Below, one piece after another: positions 52,328-61,523 of a stretch of 63,374 nucleotides of DNA (positions are counted from its first letter, which is position 1; the number at the start of each line of letters is the position of its first letter). The position numbers and the translations under genes were made by a program. The DNA is from Lachnospiraceae bacterium (GTDB lineage Bacteria > Bacillota > Clostridia > Lachnospirales > Lachnospiraceae): positions 1-63,374 of the forward strand of contig JAAWAV010000034.1 of assembly GCA_022792335.1 (NCBI GenBank), written 5' to 3'. The notes beneath the pieces are model-generated. The model searched no databases, was not told the origin of the DNA, and saw only the letters and a program-made list of their open reading frames with translations.

Positions 52328-54295
52328 ATGTCACAAGAGGACAGGACTGAAAGAAGGCCAGAGAACCTTCGACTTTCCCACAGATCCAGAAACAGAGTGC
52401 AGACGGAGCATGGACAGAGTAAGGAGAGAGGGCATACGGTGAATGAGGTTCCGGCGTCAAATCGCAGGGCGGCTTTGGAATCCCAGCCGACAGCCGGAAA
52501 TCAGCAGCCGGCCAGGAGGCAGCCGACAGCGAGAAGAGCGCAGGCAGGCGGAGCAGGTCAGCCCGTTCGAGGGCAGCACTCAACGGGGCGTCGGCCGATG
52601 GCCGGAAGGCAGCAGGCGTCCAGGGAAGGTCAGCCCGCCCAGGGTCAGCCGTCGGCGGGAAGGGGGCAGGCGTCCGGAGGAGGACAGCAGCCAGCCCGGG
52701 GCTCGCAGTCCAGGGCGAGGAAGCCGTCTCCGAGAGGCAGTTCGGAAGCACGCTGGGCACGTTGGGAAGAAGAGAAATATCGCAGGCAGAAGGCAGAGAA
52801 GGAAGAGCAGCAGAAGCGGAAAAAAGTTGTGATCATAACGCTGGCTGTAGCTGTAGCCGTACTGGCTCTGGCATTGGTCCTGTGGTTGATATTTGGGAAA
52901 AAAGAGGACTCCAGTAAGCCGGCAGCAGCGACTCAGGAACCACAGACAAGTGGGGAAACGCCGATGGACGACAGGCTCTCTGATGCGGACTTTCCCTTTA
53001 CTGTTCCGGCACAGAAGCAGGAGGCAGGAACCGCTCAGACGGCGAAAGAACTGGCAGATTATGAGGGATATGCCGTTCATTATCCAGTGCTTGGAAACGA
53101 GACGATAGACGAAGCCATCGGCCAGAGAGTGGATGATCTGGTTTCTGTATTTAAGAAACAGGTTCAGAGTATGCGGACAGACGGGCGGACGCGCATGACT
53201 ATGGTAGCGGATTATGAGTCCTATCAGACCGGAGAAGCCCTGGTTTCCGTCAAATTCAACATTGAGAAAGAGCTGCCGCAGGCGGATGAGAGCGGCGCCC
53301 AGATAGAAACTTATACTTACCGGATGTCGGATGGAGCACAGATGGCTCTTTCAGATATCCTGAAGGAGGGGTATCTGGAGTTCCTGTCAGGAAAGACAAA
53401 GGAGTTTGTGCAGACCCAGGGCGGGACTCTGAAGGAGGGAGCAGCAGAAGCCACCGAAGCGAGCTTTAAGTATTATACCTGGAATGAAGATGGACTGACT
53501 TTATATTTCCCAGGAGAAACACTGATAGAAGGTGTGTCAGAAGAGCTTTCCTGCACAGTTCCCATGGAAGCGCTTTCAGAATACCTTGCCATGGATCTGG
53601 CCGGAAACGGACAGGAGACTCAGGCTCCCGTGTCCGGCAAAGTGGACCCGACAAAACCCATGGTATGCCTGACCTTTGACGATGGACCCAAGGCGTCGAC
53701 GACGCTGGAGCTTCTGGATATTCTGGAGGAAAATGATGCCAGGGCGACCTTCTTTGTGGTCGGCGATGCGTTAAAAGGCAAAAGCGCCGAAGCGATTATC
53801 CGAAGGGAGCTGGAGCTTGGCTGTCAGGTAGGAAATCATACGGCGAACCATGAGAATTTCAGGAAGATCAGCGACGAAGAGATTGTGGCTCAGATTGAAG
53901 GGGTCAATGATGTACTGAAAGGCTGGGGACTCCCGGCGACCAGTACGGTGCGTCCTCCCTACGGTGCATGGAACAACCATGTGCGCGATGTGGTTCAATA
54001 TCCCATGGCGCGCTGGAATGTGGATACGCTGGACTGGGAAACAAAGGATCCGGAGTCCACAATCCAGTGTGTGCTTTATGACGAAGTAAAGAAGGCAGCG
54101 GACGGCGATATTATCCTGATGCATGATATTCATCCGGAGACCGTCGAAGCGTGCCGGACCATTATTCCGGAGCTTAAGGCGAGAGGGTTTCAGCTCGTGA
54201 CCATGGAGGAAATGTTTGCGGCCAAGGGGATTCCCTATGAGGCCGGAAAAGTATATTACTCCAGCGGAGATATCCGGACGGATTTTGGAGAATAA
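52328..54295 (+). CDS. Membrane-anchored polysaccharide deacetylase with long basic tail
   Basis: A 655-residue protein. Residues 1-150 are a low-complexity cytoplasmic tail rich in Arg, Gln, Gly, Ser and Pro. One membrane helix lies at about 166-187 (VVIITLAVAVAVLALALVLW). Residues 245-420 form a PdaC/RsiV-like domain (DUF3298 type) with YPVLGNETIDEAI. Residues 440-640 form the NodB domain with TFDDGP (about 449), HTANH and RPPYGAW, all metal and catalytic motifs intact, ending IILMHDIH. It should remove acetyl groups from peptidoglycan or another wall glycan. Confidence 0.88.
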   Translation: MSQEDRTERRPENLRLSHRSRNRVQTEHGQSKERGHTVNEVPASNRRAALESQPTAGNQQPARRQPTARRAQAGGAGQPVRGQHSTGRRPMAGRQQASREGQPAQGQPSAGRGQASGGGQQPARGSQSRARKPSPRGSSEARWARWEEEKYRRQKAEKEEQQKRKKVVIITLAVAVAVLALALVLWLIFGKKEDSSKPAAATQEPQTSGETPMDDRLSDADFPFTVPAQKQEAGTAQTAKELADYEGYAVHYPVLGNETIDEAIGQRVDDLVSVFKKQVQSMRTDGRTRMTMVADYESYQTGEALVSVKFNIEKELPQADESGAQIETYTYRMSDGAQMALSDILKEGYLEFLSGKTKEFVQTQGGTLKEGAAEATEASFKYYTWNEDGLTLYFPGETLIEGVSEELSCTVPMEALSEYLAMDLAGNGQETQAPVSGKVDPTKPMVCLTFDDGPKASTTLELLDILEENDARATFFVVGDALKGKSAEAIIRRELELGCQVGNHTANHENFRKISDEEIVAQIEGVNDVLKGWGLPATSTVRPPYGAWNNHVRDVVQYPMARWNVDTLDWETKDPESTIQCVLYDEVKKAADGDIILMHDIHPETVEACRTIIPELKARGFQLVTMEEMFAAKGIPYEAGKVYYSSGDIRTDFGE

Positions 54296-54344
54296 AAATT
54301 TCCGCCTGTGCGATTTTGTATCTGACGCACAGGCGGAATTTTTT
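54296..54344. terminator. Bidirectional terminator between convergent genes
   Basis: TTCCGCCTGTGCG pairs with CGCACAGGCGGAA (13 pairs), with A-run before and T-run after. It serves the deacetylase gene on plus and the reductase-fold gene ending at 54353 on minus. Confidence 0.88.
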
Positions 54345-54352
54345 AGTTTTTA

Positions 54353-55501
54353 TTATTTTCCGAAAAGTTTTGCTGATTCTTCCATGTTCTTTCTAACGGG
54401 AACCTGGAAAGGACAACGACTCTCGCAGGCAGCGCACTGAACACATTCTGAGGCCGTATGAGAAAGAACGGCGTAATGCTCCCGGACCGTTTCTGGAACT
54501 CCTCCCTGGGCGCGGGCCAGATTCAGGAACTTGGTGACAGAGGCCACATCGATGCCTTTGGGGCAGGGCGCACAGTGGCCGCAGTACATACAGTGGCCTT
54601 TCCAGCTTATTTTGGGAAAGGATGCGAACGCTTCTGCATAATCTTTTTCTTGATCAGAAGCATCCTCATAGGCCAGACTGCGCCTTAAATCCTCCGGACT
54701 TCTGGCGCCGGACATCACACAGGCCACGCCGGGACGGCTTAAGGCATAGTGGAGGCATTGATAAGGGGTCAGGGCCTTGCCGGCAGGGGAGAGCTCTTCT
54801 TTTAAAAGATCGCCGCCGCCAAAGGCTTTCATGACAGTGATGCCCACGCCGAGACGCTGACAGGTTTCATATAATTCCTGGCGAAGCGGTTCCATATTGA
54901 CAAGGGGCTTTTCATAACTTTTTTCATCCCACAAAAGTTCCAGATTTTCATGGGCAGGCTGCAGGTCATAGCAGGGGTTGATACTGAACAGAAGTACGTC
55001 GATGAGTCCCGTATGTACAGCGGCCAGGGAAGCCTCCGGGTTGTGACTGGAAAGGCCGATGGCCTTGATGGTTCCGGCCTTTTTTAATTCCAAGGCATAG
55101 TCCATCACCGGGCCGTTTTGGATGGATTCCCATTCGGATACAGAGTCCACATAATGGATCATCCCGATGTCCAGATAATCTGTTCCAAGACGTTTGAGCT
55201 GGTCCTCGAAGCCTTCTTTTACATCTGTCATATTGCGGGTGCGCTTATACTGCCCGTCTTTCCAGACAGTACAAAGGTGTCCCTCCAGGACAAATTTTTC
55301 CCGACGTCCCTTCAGCGCTTTCCCGAGGGCGGAGCGCATACTCGGGTCGGGTGAATACAGATCGATGCAGTTGGCGCCGGCCTCCTCCATCAGATCCAGA
55401 AACGCCTTTACGGCTTCGTCGGATTTTTCCAGAAACCCTTCACATCCCATACCGATTTCACCGACCAGGATGCCGGTACGGCCAAGTTTGCGATAATTCA
55501 T
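54353..55501 (-). CDS. Aldo/keto reductase-fold [4Fe-4S] protein lacking catalytic Tyr and Lys
   Basis: A 382-residue protein with an AKR barrel followed by a ferredoxin-like tail. Asp D47 is kept (CIDLYS), but the catalytic Tyr position five residues on is Asp (D52), and the catalytic Lys segment reads FVLEGHLC with no Lys. The His of MIHYVDS is kept. The tail has CMYCGHCAPCP and CVQCAACESRCP motifs for two clusters, the first with one residue fewer than usual. It may be an electron carrier or an enzyme with different chemistry. GGGGG precedes the ATG. Confidence 0.82.
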   Translation of the reverse strand: MNYRKLGRTGILVGEIGMGCEGFLEKSDEAVKAFLDLMEEAGANCIDLYSPDPSMRSALGKALKGRREKFVLEGHLCTVWKDGQYKRTRNMTDVKEGFEDQLKRLGTDYLDIGMIHYVDSVSEWESIQNGPVMDYALELKKAGTIKAIGLSSHNPEASLAAVHTGLIDVLLFSINPCYDLQPAHENLELLWDEKSYEKPLVNMEPLRQELYETCQRLGVGITVMKAFGGGDLLKEELSPAGKALTPYQCLHYALSRPGVACVMSGARSPEDLRRSLAYEDASDQEKDYAEAFASFPKISWKGHCMYCGHCAPCPKGIDVASVTKFLNLARAQGGVPETVREHYAVLSHTASECVQCAACESRCPFQVPVRKNMEESAKLFGK

Positions 55502-55588
55502 GCCAGATACCCCCTTTTTTCATCAGAATAGCATAGGGTCTGCCAAAAAGTCAATGTTTATGGTATATTAAATCCCAGGGAGGAAACG

Positions 55589-56323
55589 ATGGGAAAACGG
55601 ATTTTAGTGGTAGAAGATGAGAAATCTGTCCGGGAAGGGCTTATGGAGGCTCTTTTGGACAAAGGATATGAGCCTTTTGGGGTGGTAAGCGGCGAGGAGG
55701 CCCTCAAAGAGCTGAGGAGGGAACCATGGGCGCTCTGTATCCTGGATGTGAAACTGCCGGGGGAGAGCGGGTTCTGGGTGTGTAAAAAGCTGAGGGAGGT
55801 ATCAAACACTCCCGTATTATTTCTGACTGCTTTTTCCGATGAAGCCAATGTGGTCCGAGGACTGGAGCTTGGAGGGGATGATTATGTGGCGAAACCCTTT
55901 CGGCTAAAGGAACTTTTGTCCAGGGTTCAGGCTCTGATCCGACGCTCGGAATGTTCCGGAAACAGGGGAGAGGGAGGCGAAGGGGAGGGAAGAGATTCCG
56001 GAGGGAGGAAACAGTATTGGCGCAGCGATAGGTTCAGGCTGAATCTGAAAAACAGAAAGCTGGAGAGAAACGGAGAAGAGTTGCTTCTCACGCCCAAAGA
56101 ATGCCAGATGGTTTATCTGTTTATGGAGGCCTGGCCCGGGGCCGTCTCCAGAGAAGAACTGGTCCGGGCGGTCTGGGACAGAAGCGGGCAGTATATCGAA
56201 GATAATACGATACGGGTTCACGTAAGCCGCCTGCGGGAAAAGCTGGGAAGTTTTGACGGAGACTCTTATATAGAAACGGTCCGGGGGACAGGCTATCGAT
56301 GGAGAGCGCCGGTGGAGCGGTAA
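55589..56323 (+). CDS. OmpR-family response regulator
   Basis: A 244-residue regulator. The receiver domain has VVEDE, phospho-acceptor D53 in CILDVKLPG and Lys in DYVAKPF. The linker is Gly/Glu-rich (about 125-145), longer than usual. The winged-helix domain ends with ETVRGTGYRW. GGGAGG precedes the ATG; an extended -10 (TGGTATATT) lies at 55561-55569. It heads a regulator-kinase-permease-ATPase operon. Confidence 0.92.
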   Translation: MGKRILVVEDEKSVREGLMEALLDKGYEPFGVVSGEEALKELRREPWALCILDVKLPGESGFWVCKKLREVSNTPVLFLTAFSDEANVVRGLELGGDDYVAKPFRLKELLSRVQALIRRSECSGNRGEGGEGEGRDSGGRKQYWRSDRFRLNLKNRKLERNGEELLLTPKECQMVYLFMEAWPGAVSREELVRAVWDRSGQYIEDNTIRVHVSRLREKLGSFDGDSYIETVRGTGYRWRAPVER

Positions 56324-56473
56324 AAGGACAGGAAATCCTTTCGATAAAAGCAGGAAAACGGAAGGGTCAGGCTCCGGAAGCGGCGGAAAGGCGGCCTGGG
56401 AAACAGGTTAGGCAACAGGAACGGGCCGGTTTCCGACAGCGGTGAGCAGGTTGGACAGAGAGGGGCAGGGAAG

Positions 56474-57610
56474 ATGGAATGTTATGAAAACAGAGAGATG
56501 AGACAGATTCGGACCGGCTTTTTCCTAATGGCGGCAGTGATGTTTGCCGGAGGGCTTGCAGTGGCGTTTGTAGAGCGGGCAGTGCAGGAGGCCAGGTTTA
56601 CAAAGGCGCTTATCGGGATTTACGGAGAGCTTCAGGCAGAAGAGCTACTGGCTGTTGCCGGGAAGAGCGGATATGGAGGCGTCTGGCTCTTTTCGCTCAT
56701 TGCCATGGCTGCTTTTCTATCCTGCTTCTTCTATATGACAGGAAAGCTGTCGGGGATTTGCAGGGAAATCCGGAGATTTTCTTTGTGTCTGGAACAGATG
56801 ACGGCAGGTAGGGCGGTCAGTCTGGCTGAATGGAAAGAGGGAGTTTTGGCGGCCCTTTCCAATCAGGCGGAACTTCTTTATCTGAGGAACCGGCATATGA
56901 CAAAGGTGGTTCAGGAGGAAAAGGAGGAGCTCTGTCGGTTTATGGAAAATATGGCTCATCAGATGAAAACGCCTCTGACGGCTATCCGATTGGATTTGGA
57001 TCTGATGGAGATAGGAATCGGGTTTCAGAAAAAGCTGGAGGACTGTTCCAGGCAGTGCGACCGGCTTCAGGAGAGTGTCCAAGAGTTTCTGTCAGCCGGC
57101 CGTCTGGCGGCCGGCCGGTTAAAACTGATTTTAAGGCCCGCCAGGGTGGAGGATATCTTGGAGGGAGCCTGCACAGAACTTGCTCCTGTTTTAGAAAAGA
57201 GAGGGATCCATGTGAAGGTCGCCTCAGAATCAGAACTTCCCCTTTTCTGCGATTACAACTGGATGAAGGAAGCTGTGCTTAATCTTTTAAAAAATTCGGC
57301 AGAGTCCATGGATGAAGGAGGCGCGATTGAAATCCGCCACTGGGATGAGAGGGGGTGGAAGTGCCTGGAATTTCTGGATGAAAGCGGCGGGATATCCGGG
57401 GAAGAAAGCCGCCATATGTTTGAGCGGTTTTATACGGGACGGCAGGAGAAAGGAGGAACAGGACTTGGACTTTCCATCGCGAAAGAAGTGGTGGAGGCCA
57501 GCCACGGATCCATAAGCGTCAGTTCGGCGGCTGGAGGGAAGGGGAGAAAGGCCGGCGCCCGGTTTCTGATGAAATTCCGGATTCTGGACGGGCCGGAAGC
57601 ATATGAATAA
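56474..57610 (+). CDS. Sensor histidine kinase of the double-FtsX ABC locus
   Basis: A 378-residue membrane kinase. Two helices (about 14-34 and 69-90) enclose an outside loop of only about 35 residues. The H-box is AHQMKTPLTAIR with H162, then NLLKNSAESM and GGTGLGLSIAKEV. The G1 box reads DESGGI instead of the usual DNGxGI. The small outside domain fits kinases that sense through a partner ABC transporter. It lies 150 bases after the response regulator gene. Confidence 0.88.
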   Translation: MECYENREMRQIRTGFFLMAAVMFAGGLAVAFVERAVQEARFTKALIGIYGELQAEELLAVAGKSGYGGVWLFSLIAMAAFLSCFFYMTGKLSGICREIRRFSLCLEQMTAGRAVSLAEWKEGVLAALSNQAELLYLRNRHMTKVVQEEKEELCRFMENMAHQMKTPLTAIRLDLDLMEIGIGFQKKLEDCSRQCDRLQESVQEFLSAGRLAAGRLKLILRPARVEDILEGACTELAPVLEKRGIHVKVASESELPLFCDYNWMKEAVLNLLKNSAESMDEGGAIEIRHWDERGWKCLEFLDESGGISGEESRHMFERFYTGRQEKGGTGLGLSIAKEVVEASHGSISVSSAAGGKGRKAGARFLMKFRILDGPEAYE

Positions 57611-57685
57611 AGATTACGAAAACGTCACGTGTAAACCTGTTTTTCCTGTGTTACCATAAAGGTGCGGGGAAGGAGGTGTCTGCGC

Positions 57686-60673
57686 GTGACTTTTTTTAAA
57701 AGGAATGGAATGGCGGGAAAGCTGGCAAGACTGTCGGCAAAAGGAAGGAAGAGAGAAAACAGGGCATTGTTTTTTGTATTGTTTCTGCTGTTTTTGCTGA
57801 CAGGAGCAATCATTTCCTGGATCAGTATTGCAAAGAGAACAGAAGTGGAACAGCGATTAGACGCGTATGGAGAGTGGAAAGCGGCAGTTTTTGGAGGGGA
57901 TGAAAGACAGGCAAAGGCTTTTGTAAACAACCCGCGGACAACCAGAAGCGGAATCAGCAAAATGGCAGGAAGCATCTGCGCAGACGGAGCAAAAGAAAAA
58001 GTTGAAGAAGTAGAAGGAATTTATGCGAGTGATCCGATGGCAGAGGAGGGCTCGACACTGGGAGAGAAGCTGGAACTTTGCTTTGGGATCGGAAATCCGG
58101 TGGAATACAGGAGTTTTTTTGAGATCTGCGGGCAGCTTGGGACACTGGATGAAGGATGTATGGAGCTTGGGCGGATCTTTCTGGAAGATGGGAGGATTCC
58201 GGAATCGGCCGATGAAATTGCCGTAACCAGATCCGTACTTTTACGTCTTGGTTTTGAAGAGAAGCTGGGGCAGGAGATAAGCTTTGAGGTGATTTCCGAC
58301 GGTGGGGAAGTTCTGGAGTGTTCTTATCGTCTTTGCGGAGTTCTGGGAGATTACGGGGGAAACTGGCAGACAAAAGGATACCCGTTGGTATCTGCCGTTA
58401 TCTCGGAAGAGGCGGCGTCAAAGTTCCCCTGGGAAATGACTTATAATATTTTTACGGATGTAGACGGGACTGTGGGAGACACCAGATATATTTATAAGAT
58501 GGCGGAAGAACCCATGGATGTGATTCGCAGGTTTTCCTTTAACAGCTATGCTTATGACTTCTGGGGCCGGACAGACCAGGGGTATATCTGGCTCATCCTT
58601 TTTCTTGTGGTAATCATAGCGTCGACGACTGTTTTTCAGATTGCGGATACGCAGATGAGAAAGAGAAGCCGTCAGGTGGGGCTTTTAAAGGCCATCGGAG
58701 CGACAGAGGTTCAAATTCGGGGGATTTTTTTACGGGAAGTTACGGAGGTTTTGTGGAAAGCGGCCCTTTCCGGGACAATACTGGGAATCGTTCTTGTGCC
58801 GGCAATCCTCTGGGGAAGTGGCCTTGCCGAAAGGCAGAGGTTTTCCTACAGCCTGGATCTTCCTCTACTTTTGGGAGCGGTCGGTATCTGTTTTGCGGCA
58901 ACCTGGACAGGGGCGGTTATTCCTGTCCGGAAAGGCAGAAAAATTCCCATCTGCGGAGAAGTTCGTTTGTCGAAAGTCAGGCTTGCTCCCATGAAGGCGA
59001 GAAAAAATTATCCGGTGGGAAGGCTGGTGGCAGGAAGGAACAGCGGAGGCTTTCGTTGCCTGTCGGTTTTACTTCTTGCGGCAATGGCGTCCACCCTGTT
59101 CCTGGCGTCTTATCAGGTGGAAAAGCTGCTTGCCCCTTATAGGAATGGGGAAAAAGCATTGTATTACTATCTGTTTTTCGACGATATCCGGCATCGATAT
59201 GAGGAGAATCCCATGAGCAATACCATTCTGGAACAGCTTATGTCGATTCCCGGGGTGGAAGGAGTCTGGACAAGGAAAAACGGGGTGGGTTCTCTCGAGG
59301 CCTTTTACATTTCCTACGAGGGTGTAGAAAACTGTGAGCTGGAGCGTTTGAGGAAACAGAGGAACCAGCCCCCCTACGCTTATGTACACAGGAGGGCATA
59401 TCTGAAAAGAGCAGATCAGGCGATGACGGCCCTCATGGGAATTTACACCGGTTGGGAAAGCAATCTGGAAGGGCTTTCCGGACTGGTGACGGAAGGGGAG
59501 TTTCACAGGGAGGCGTTTGAGTCGGGGGAGGAAGTTCTGCTGTTTTTGCCTCCCTACCGGGAGATGCCTTATCGGGCTGTGAATGAAGAGACCGGCAAGG
59601 TTGTCATCCAGACGGACAAGCGATACCAGGATTTTTATGAGCAGGAGACTTGCATAAGACCTGGGGATACGATTACTCTGATTATCAATTGGCAGGTGGT
59701 CGATAACAGTCAGGACGGATGGGCGGAAGAAAAACAGAATCCGCCGATGACGTATGAAGGGACCAGAGAGTTTCCTGTGAAGGTGGGAGGAATTATCCGC
59801 TATCTGCCTCAGAATACGAAAAACCCTCTGTGGAATCTGAACTATGGGAAATCCTGTACCTGGGAAAACGACGTACTGCAGGCCGGTACGGTCATTGCCA
59901 GCGGAGAACTGGTAGACAAAACGAGAACCCTGTATCAGGAGCTTTTGAACGAGGAAAATCAGAAGTGGTCCGAACGGGCCGGAGACGTTTCTCCTCCGGA
60001 GGAGGGTTCAGAAGAAAATTCACCTGGAGAAAACCGGTTTCGGACGCCGGAAACGGAGAGGCTTTATGATGAAATTGAGGTTCTCTGCGATCTGTCCGTA
60101 TCGGAAGCGACAGAGGGCAGCATCAAAAGCCTGGCAGAGACTTACGGGCTGACGATGGGAATCCGGAGAAGCGAAGTGAGCTATGAAACCTGGAAAAAAG
60201 AATACAGCGAAACACTTAACAAGGTATCCCTTTTTATGATAGCGGCGTTTGCCGGGAGCTTTATCGTTGTATGCCTCCTTCTGAGAAACGTGAATGAAAG
60301 GCTTATGGAGGATAGAAGGCGCCTTGGAATCTTTCAGGCAATGGGGATCCAGAGACAAAAGCTGCAAAGAAGCTATATTTGGAAGGGGCTTGAAAACGGC
60401 GTACTGGCGCTGTTTTTGGCTCATGGCGTTCTTTTTGGCACGGCATTGTGGCAGGCCGGAGAGGTTGTAAAAAACCTTTCCCCATATCGGTTTGAAAGTA
60501 GCGGGGAAGCGCTTTTGTATCGATGGGATCTGTGGTTTGGTTCCTACGACTGGCTGTGGCACGGCCTGGTCTGTACGGGGGTTTTGATTTTTGCCGGGCT
60601 GCTTGGCTTTATACCTCTTCGCGGGATACTGAAAAACAACCCGGTGGAAAATATCAGGGAGCTGGGAGAATAG
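57686..60673 (+). CDS. Double-FtsX ABC transporter permease
   Basis: A 995-residue membrane protein made of two FtsX-like halves. Helix 1 (about 27-48) is followed by a 240-residue outside domain and helices at 299-320, 359-380 and 392-413. Helix 5 (458-478) is followed by a 370-residue outside domain and helices at 847-868, 905-925 and 960-980. The motif GLLKAIGATEVQIRGIF and its second copy GIFQAMGIQRQKLQRS are the ATPase-coupling regions. It differs from BceB, which has ten helices and one large outside domain. GTG 57686 sits nine bases after AGGAGG. It has a MacB/LolE-like role in export or signalling. Confidence 0.88.
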   Translation: MTFFKRNGMAGKLARLSAKGRKRENRALFFVLFLLFLLTGAIISWISIAKRTEVEQRLDAYGEWKAAVFGGDERQAKAFVNNPRTTRSGISKMAGSICADGAKEKVEEVEGIYASDPMAEEGSTLGEKLELCFGIGNPVEYRSFFEICGQLGTLDEGCMELGRIFLEDGRIPESADEIAVTRSVLLRLGFEEKLGQEISFEVISDGGEVLECSYRLCGVLGDYGGNWQTKGYPLVSAVISEEAASKFPWEMTYNIFTDVDGTVGDTRYIYKMAEEPMDVIRRFSFNSYAYDFWGRTDQGYIWLILFLVVIIASTTVFQIADTQMRKRSRQVGLLKAIGATEVQIRGIFLREVTEVLWKAALSGTILGIVLVPAILWGSGLAERQRFSYSLDLPLLLGAVGICFAATWTGAVIPVRKGRKIPICGEVRLSKVRLAPMKARKNYPVGRLVAGRNSGGFRCLSVLLLAAMASTLFLASYQVEKLLAPYRNGEKALYYYLFFDDIRHRYEENPMSNTILEQLMSIPGVEGVWTRKNGVGSLEAFYISYEGVENCELERLRKQRNQPPYAYVHRRAYLKRADQAMTALMGIYTGWESNLEGLSGLVTEGEFHREAFESGEEVLLFLPPYREMPYRAVNEETGKVVIQTDKRYQDFYEQETCIRPGDTITLIINWQVVDNSQDGWAEEKQNPPMTYEGTREFPVKVGGIIRYLPQNTKNPLWNLNYGKSCTWENDVLQAGTVIASGELVDKTRTLYQELLNEENQKWSERAGDVSPPEEGSEENSPGENRFRTPETERLYDEIEVLCDLSVSEATEGSIKSLAETYGLTMGIRRSEVSYETWKKEYSETLNKVSLFMIAAFAGSFIVVCLLLRNVNERLMEDRRRLGIFQAMGIQRQKLQRSYIWKGLENGVLALFLAHGVLFGTALWQAGEVVKNLSPYRFESSGEALLYRWDLWFGSYDWLWHGLVCTGVLIFAGLLGFIPLRGILKNNPVENIRELGE

Positions 60674-60681
60674 GAGGGTGT

Positions 60682-61359
60682 ATGGGTAATTTACTGGAAG
60701 TAAAAGAGCTGAAAAAGATATATGGAAAGGGCGAACTTTCCGTAGAAGCTTTAAAATCTCTGAATTTTTCCATCGAAGAAGGAAAATTTTATGTCATTAT
60801 CGGACGGAGCGGTTCAGGAAAATCCACGTTGCTGCATCTTTTGGGCGGCTTTGACAAGCCAACCGGCGGGGATGTGATACTGGAGGGAAAAAGCCTGTTT
60901 TCTTTTACAGAAAAAGAGGCTGCCATTTTCCGGCGCAGGAGAATCGGATTTGTTTTCCAGGCTTACAACCTTCTTCCGGAATATACGGCTCTTGACAATA
61001 TCCGGATGCCTCTTTATCTGGATCAGAGAGAAATTGACATGGAGTATGAGATAATGCTGTTAAAGAAGTTGCGGCTTATCGGAAAGGAAAACAAATATCC
61101 GGCAGAACTCTCCGGCGGAGAAAACCAGCGGGTGGCAATTGCCAGGGCCCTGATTACAAAACCGGCGATTGTACTGGCCGATGAACCGACCGGAAATCTG
61201 GACGCGAGGAGCGCCTGGGAGGTGTTGGAAATCTTACAGGAGACTTGCAGAGTATTTCATCAGACCCTGCTCTTGGTGACCCATGACCTGCAGATAGCCA
61301 GAAACGCCGATGAAATTTGGACTCTGGAGGACGGAAAGCTGATTTTCGGGAGAAATTAA
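60682..61359 (+). CDS. LolD/MacB-type ABC ATPase
   Basis: A 225-residue ATPase. It has Walker A GRSGSGKST, FQAYNLLPEYTALDN, signature LSGGENQRVAIARAL, Walker B VLADEPTGNLD and switch VTHDLQIA. The length is typical of LolD/BceA-type subunits. TAGGAGGG precedes the ATG, eight bases after the permease gene. It energises the double-FtsX permease. The end lies immediately before the rpsB promoter with no terminator between. Confidence 0.92.
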   Translation: MGNLLEVKELKKIYGKGELSVEALKSLNFSIEEGKFYVIIGRSGSGKSTLLHLLGGFDKPTGGDVILEGKSLFSFTEKEAAIFRRRRIGFVFQAYNLLPEYTALDNIRMPLYLDQREIDMEYEIMLLKKLRLIGKENKYPAELSGGENQRVAIARALITKPAIVLADEPTGNLDARSAWEVLEILQETCRVFHQTLLLVTHDLQIARNADEIWTLEDGKLIFGRN

Positions 61360-61368
61360 TGGTATAAT
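61360..61368 (+). promoter_or_regulatory. Extended -10 promoter and structured leader of rpsB
   Basis: TGG-TATAAT is an extended -10 element; no good -35 is seen. The predicted leader of about 150 bases (to 61523) is foldable. GCAGAT near 61434 pairs with ATCTGC near 61488, enclosing CCGGAATTTCCGG. Ribosomal protein S2 often regulates its own mRNA through such leaders in bacteria, so autoregulation is plausible. Confidence 0.55.
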
Positions 61369-61523
61369 CCGGAGAAAAACGCTTGCATTCCGGAATATGG
61401 CATGTTAAAATAATAAGGCTGAAAAATTGTCACGCAGATGGATTCTACGGACGGTGCCGGAATTTCCGGTCTCCGGGGAAGAGGGAAATCTGCGGAAGTT
61501 CAAACCAGATGGAGGAAAGAAAC

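Noticed and set aside
52440..52780. GC-rich repetitive stretch as a mobile element or CRISPR-like array
   Set aside because: There are no regular spacers or terminal repeats. It is the coding sequence of a low-complexity protein tail.
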